Assembly: GCA_000403475.2 (NCBI GenBank)
Contig: KE159795.1
Location: forward strand, 1,832,058 to 1,896,057
DNA length: 64,000 bases
Direction of reading: 5' to 3'
Origin: Lachnospiraceae bacterium MD308
Lineage (GTDB): Bacteria > Bacillota > Clostridia > Lachnospirales > Lachnospiraceae
Of the stretch, positions 63,042-64,000 are shown in pieces. The position numbers were made by a program, and so were the translations under genes. The notes below the pieces were generated by a model, which saw only the letters and a list, made by a program, of their open reading frames with translations, searched no databases and was not told the origin of the DNA. Positions within the stretch are counted from its first letter, which is position 1. Each line of letters begins with the position of its first letter.

Positions 63042-64000
63042 TTACTTTCTTGTTTTCGCACTCTTTACTTTTGACCATGATGAGTAAATTTTCGTAGATT
63101 TTCCATTCACCTTCACTGTCTTATATGTGCGGATTCTTACATAGTACTTCTTATTCTTCTTTAATTTCGTAATCTTCTTTGAAGTCGTCTTATTCTTTTT
63201 AATCGTAACCGACTTTACTCCGCTTGTAAATTTCTTTTTTACAGAGTATTGAATCTGATAGCCTGTTGTCTGTTTTGCCTGTTTTTTCCATTTAACGGTC
63301 AGGCTCTTCTTTCCGCCTTTAACCGACTTCATTGAAGTTGTTTTCGGTACAATCTTAAAGCTTTTCGAAAGCGTCCCTTTATATTGGCCCTTGAATGATA
63401 CCTTTACCGAATATACACCAACATTTTTTCTTCCCTTTGCATAAGTAACCGTATAGTTTGACGCCGGAATAACTTTTCCTGCTGTATCTTTTACTGTTAC
63501 AGACGGTTTCTTTACCTTTCCGTCATACTTATAGCTGGTCTTAGAAAGTGTAAGTGTCTTAGGCTGGTTCACTGTCGTCGTGCCATTCGGCTGAATTGTA
63601 AAGGATGTCCTGCCTCTTATCTTTGCAAGTTTATAAGTTTTGCCATCCACTTCAACCGGTATGGTTTCCTTTCCATTCGTATCGAGCACTGCTTCTGCAT
63701 AATACGTTCCTGCCGCAAAAGGCGCGCTGCTTAACTTCTTCCCAAGCTTTCCATTATTATTCTCATAATAGGAGATTATATATTTTACAGGTACATCTTT
63801 TCCAGAAACATAAGTATGGAAATACGGAGCAAGGTCAACCGGTTTCCCATTCTCTACAAATTTCTCATCGTATGCACGAGAGAGAATCGGTGCGCAATCT
63901 GTTCCATACCAGTGACAAAAAACAGCTTTCAAGAACTGTATTCTCTGAGCTTTTTTCTGTTCTGCCGTAACCGCTCTGTACCCTTCGTCATCTCCGTTAA
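63042..64000 (-). CDS. secreted protein with Ig/MBG-like and Fn3-like repeats (partial, 5' end outside window)
   Basis: The frame is open to the right edge, so the N-terminus lies outside. The visible part begins with NGDDEGYRAVTAEQKKA and a HWYGTDCAPI segment that looks like a module of a larger surface protein. Residues around the middle (TLTLSKTSYKYDGKVKKPSV, NYTVTYAKGRKNVGVYSVKV) form a bacterial Ig-type domain, and the C-terminus (GYQIQYSVKKKFTSGVKSV, KKNKKYYVRIRTYK, WSKVKSAKTRK) is Fn3-like and very rich in Lys. Typical of secreted adhesion or fibronectin-like proteins in gut clostridia. No sortase motif at the end. Confidence 0.8.
   Translation of the reverse strand, partial: NGDDEGYRAVTAEQKKAQRIQFLKAVFCHWYGTDCAPILSRAYDEKFVENGKPVDLAPYFHTYVSGKDVPVKYIISYYENNNGKLGKKLSSAPFAAGTYYAEAVLDTNGKETIPVEVDGKTYKLAKIRGRTSFTIQPNGTTTVNQPKTLTLSKTSYKYDGKVKKPSVTVKDTAGKVIPASNYTVTYAKGRKNVGVYSVKVSFKGQYKGTLSKSFKIVPKTTSMKSVKGGKKSLTVKWKKQAKQTTGYQIQYSVKKKFTSGVKSVTIKKNKTTSKKITKLKKNKKYYVRIRTYKTVKVNGKSTKIYSSWSKVKSAKTRK

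Overview
The window looks like chromosome of a gut-type Lachnospiraceae (class Clostridia, Bacillota). Pointers are strong AGGAGG-type ribosome binding sites before almost every gene, clostridial gene families (DUF5107, DUF4367, DUF3810, class V aminotransferase, 5-oxoprolinase subunits, GH36 alpha-galactosidase), lipoprotein-type ABC binding proteins and moderate GC content broken by AT-rich accessory patches. I cannot name a genus or species from sequence alone. No rRNA, tRNA or CRISPR array was seen.

Layout. 1-0.5 kb: a partial nucleotidyltransferase. 0.6-6.9 kb: a sugar ABC importer (binding protein, two permeases) divergent from an AraC regulator and a DUF5107/TPR protein. 6.9-17.1 kb: a tightly packed minus-strand operon of eleven genes: a decayed cysteine-desulfidase-like gene, an NtrC-like regulator with a degenerate AAA+ domain, a UroD-like protein, a MetNIQ-type importer, a tautomerase-like protein, an M20 amidohydrolase, an aldo/keto reductase and DhaK/DhaL kinase. 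A sigma-A-like promoter with four GTCTCA repeats spaced exactly 11 bp lies in front of it. 17.3-18.4 kb: an AT-rich patch with a small membrane protein and a subtilase remnant. 18.7-22.5 kb: an AAA+ ATPase/TPR gene pair whose first small partner gene is destroyed by an IS630 element and two nonsense codons. 22.7-28.5 kb: a 5-oxoprolinase (pxpBCA) operon with a 2-hydroxyacid dehydrogenase and two transporters.

28.7-37 kb is the accessory heart of the window. A hicAB toxin-antitoxin locus has an IS21 element inserted into the last codons of hicA (5-bp target duplication, pre-insertion gene reconstructible). Next come small membrane proteins and lipoproteins carried on a 0.7-kb duplication with one degraded copy, secreted proteins, and an ECF sigma factor/DUF4367 pair. 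A promoter motif before the sigma gene recurs before one secreted-protein gene, which suggests a small regulon.

37-64 kb is mostly ordinary: LysR and aminotransferase, an MBL hydrolase, a repeat-built coiled-coil protein, araA/kinase/araD, topoisomerase III, DUF3810, a lysophospholipase-like hydrolase, aroF-aroB, an SDR, a racemase-family protein, a CDF transporter, recQ (no canonical start codon visible), a Nif11-like small protein, nth, a DUF3990/HTH putative toxin-antitoxin pair, GH36 alpha-galactosidase and a partial secreted Ig/Fn3-like protein.

The strongest candidates for undescribed biology are the 11-gene catabolic operon with its degenerate activator and phased repeats, the AAA+/TPR/small-protein module, and the ECF sigma regulon. 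Function assignments come from recalled family motifs, not from database searches.
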